From Opitutaceae bacterium (GTDB taxonomy: Bacteria > Verrucomicrobiota > Verrucomicrobiia > Opitutales > Opitutaceae): a DNA stretch of 5,633 nucleotides. Location of the stretch: NCBI GenBank assembly GCA_025352845.1, contig JANXSC010000600.1:1-5633 (forward strand), in the 5' to 3' direction. Each line of letters begins with the position of its first letter. The first letter of the stretch is position 1. Positions 5,386 to 5,633 of this stretch are shown here, in pieces. Position numbers and translations under genes: made by a program. A model generated the notes under the pieces. That model did no database searches. It worked only from the letters and a program-made list of their open reading frames with translations, and was not told the DNA's origin.

Positions 5386-5633
5386 ATGGACTGGATCAAT
5401 TTTCATCATTTGCGTTATTTTTGGATGGTGGCGCGCGAGGGCGGGCTGCGACAGGCAGCGGAAAAGCTGCATATCTCGCCGCCCTCCATCTCCGCCCAGA
5501 TCCGCGAGCTAGAGGAGGCGCTCGGCGAGAAACTCTTCCGCCGCGCCGGCCGGGCCAATGTGCTAACCGACGCCGGGCAGATCGCGCTGCGCTACGCCGA
5601 CGAGATTTTCGGCCTGGGCCGCGAGCTCGCGGC
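5386..5633 (+). CDS. NhaR-like LysR-family transcriptional regulator (5' part, cut by right edge)
   Basis: An open frame from the ATG at 5386 gives 82 codons and runs off the window. The start MDWINFHHLRYFWMVAREGG, the winged helix-turn-helix (about 19-48, with AAEKLHISPPSISAQIRELE) and the following LGEKLFRRAGR are the standard LysR DNA-binding domain. N-F-H-H-L-x-Y-F-W and LRYADEIFGLGREL match E. coli NhaR (NYNHLYYFW; YRYADKMFTLSQEM as I recall it) better than generic LysR proteins. NhaR activates nhaA and responds to Na+ and alkaline pH. The effector domain is outside the window, so the ligand is not inferable. It is transcribed away from the HPF-TerC operon, the classic LysR layout in which the regulator controls the divergent genes. 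There is no Shine-Dalgarno sequence. Confidence 0.9.
   Translation, partial: MDWINFHHLRYFWMVAREGGLRQAAEKLHISPPSISAQIRELEEALGEKLFRRAGRANVLTDAGQIALRYADEIFGLGRELA

Overview
The window is GC-rich bacterial chromosome with eight supportable protein genes (one cut by the right edge), one possible gene remnant, two palindromic intergenic repeats and a convergent pair of terminators. No tRNA, rRNA, CRISPR array, transposase or phage gene is visible. Gene content, the high GC, and the lack of Shine-Dalgarno sequences before any of the eight starts made me think of Verrucomicrobiota (Opitutae-like). That placement is an impression from protein style, not a demonstrated assignment.

Left part (1-1629), minus strand: a short-chain dehydrogenase (678-1460) is followed downstream by a periplasmic rhodanese-like protein (76-465). 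Between them lies a perfect 28-bp inverted repeat (551-647). A second, related palindrome is cut by the left edge (1-68), so the rhodanese gene sits between two repeat elements. Just upstream of the dehydrogenase, a 56-codon open frame without an ATG (1457-1627) has coding-like composition and ends in an ATGA overlap with the dehydrogenase start. It may be the C-terminal stub of a lost upstream gene.

Middle (1630-2234): a plus-strand lipoprotein with a helical stalk and one BON domain converges on the minus-strand cluster. The roughly 90-bp junction holds two hairpins, each with a T tract in the direction of one of the two converging transcripts.

Right part (2226-5296), minus strand: a probable four-gene operon, in transcription order an HPF/RaiA-type ribosome hibernation factor, a TerC/Alx-family membrane metal transporter, a YkvA-like DUF1232 protein and a dipeptide epimerase (enolase superfamily). 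It is divergent from an NhaR-like LysR regulator (5386 to the edge). The 89-bp divergent spacer is a local AT-rich island with overlapping dyads, including a T-N11-A LysR-type box. E. coli NhaR senses Na+/pH and E. coli Alx is alkali-induced, so the working idea is an NhaR-like regulated cation/pH stress cluster with a ribosome-protecting factor. That link is inference. No gap between genes exceeds 300 bases.
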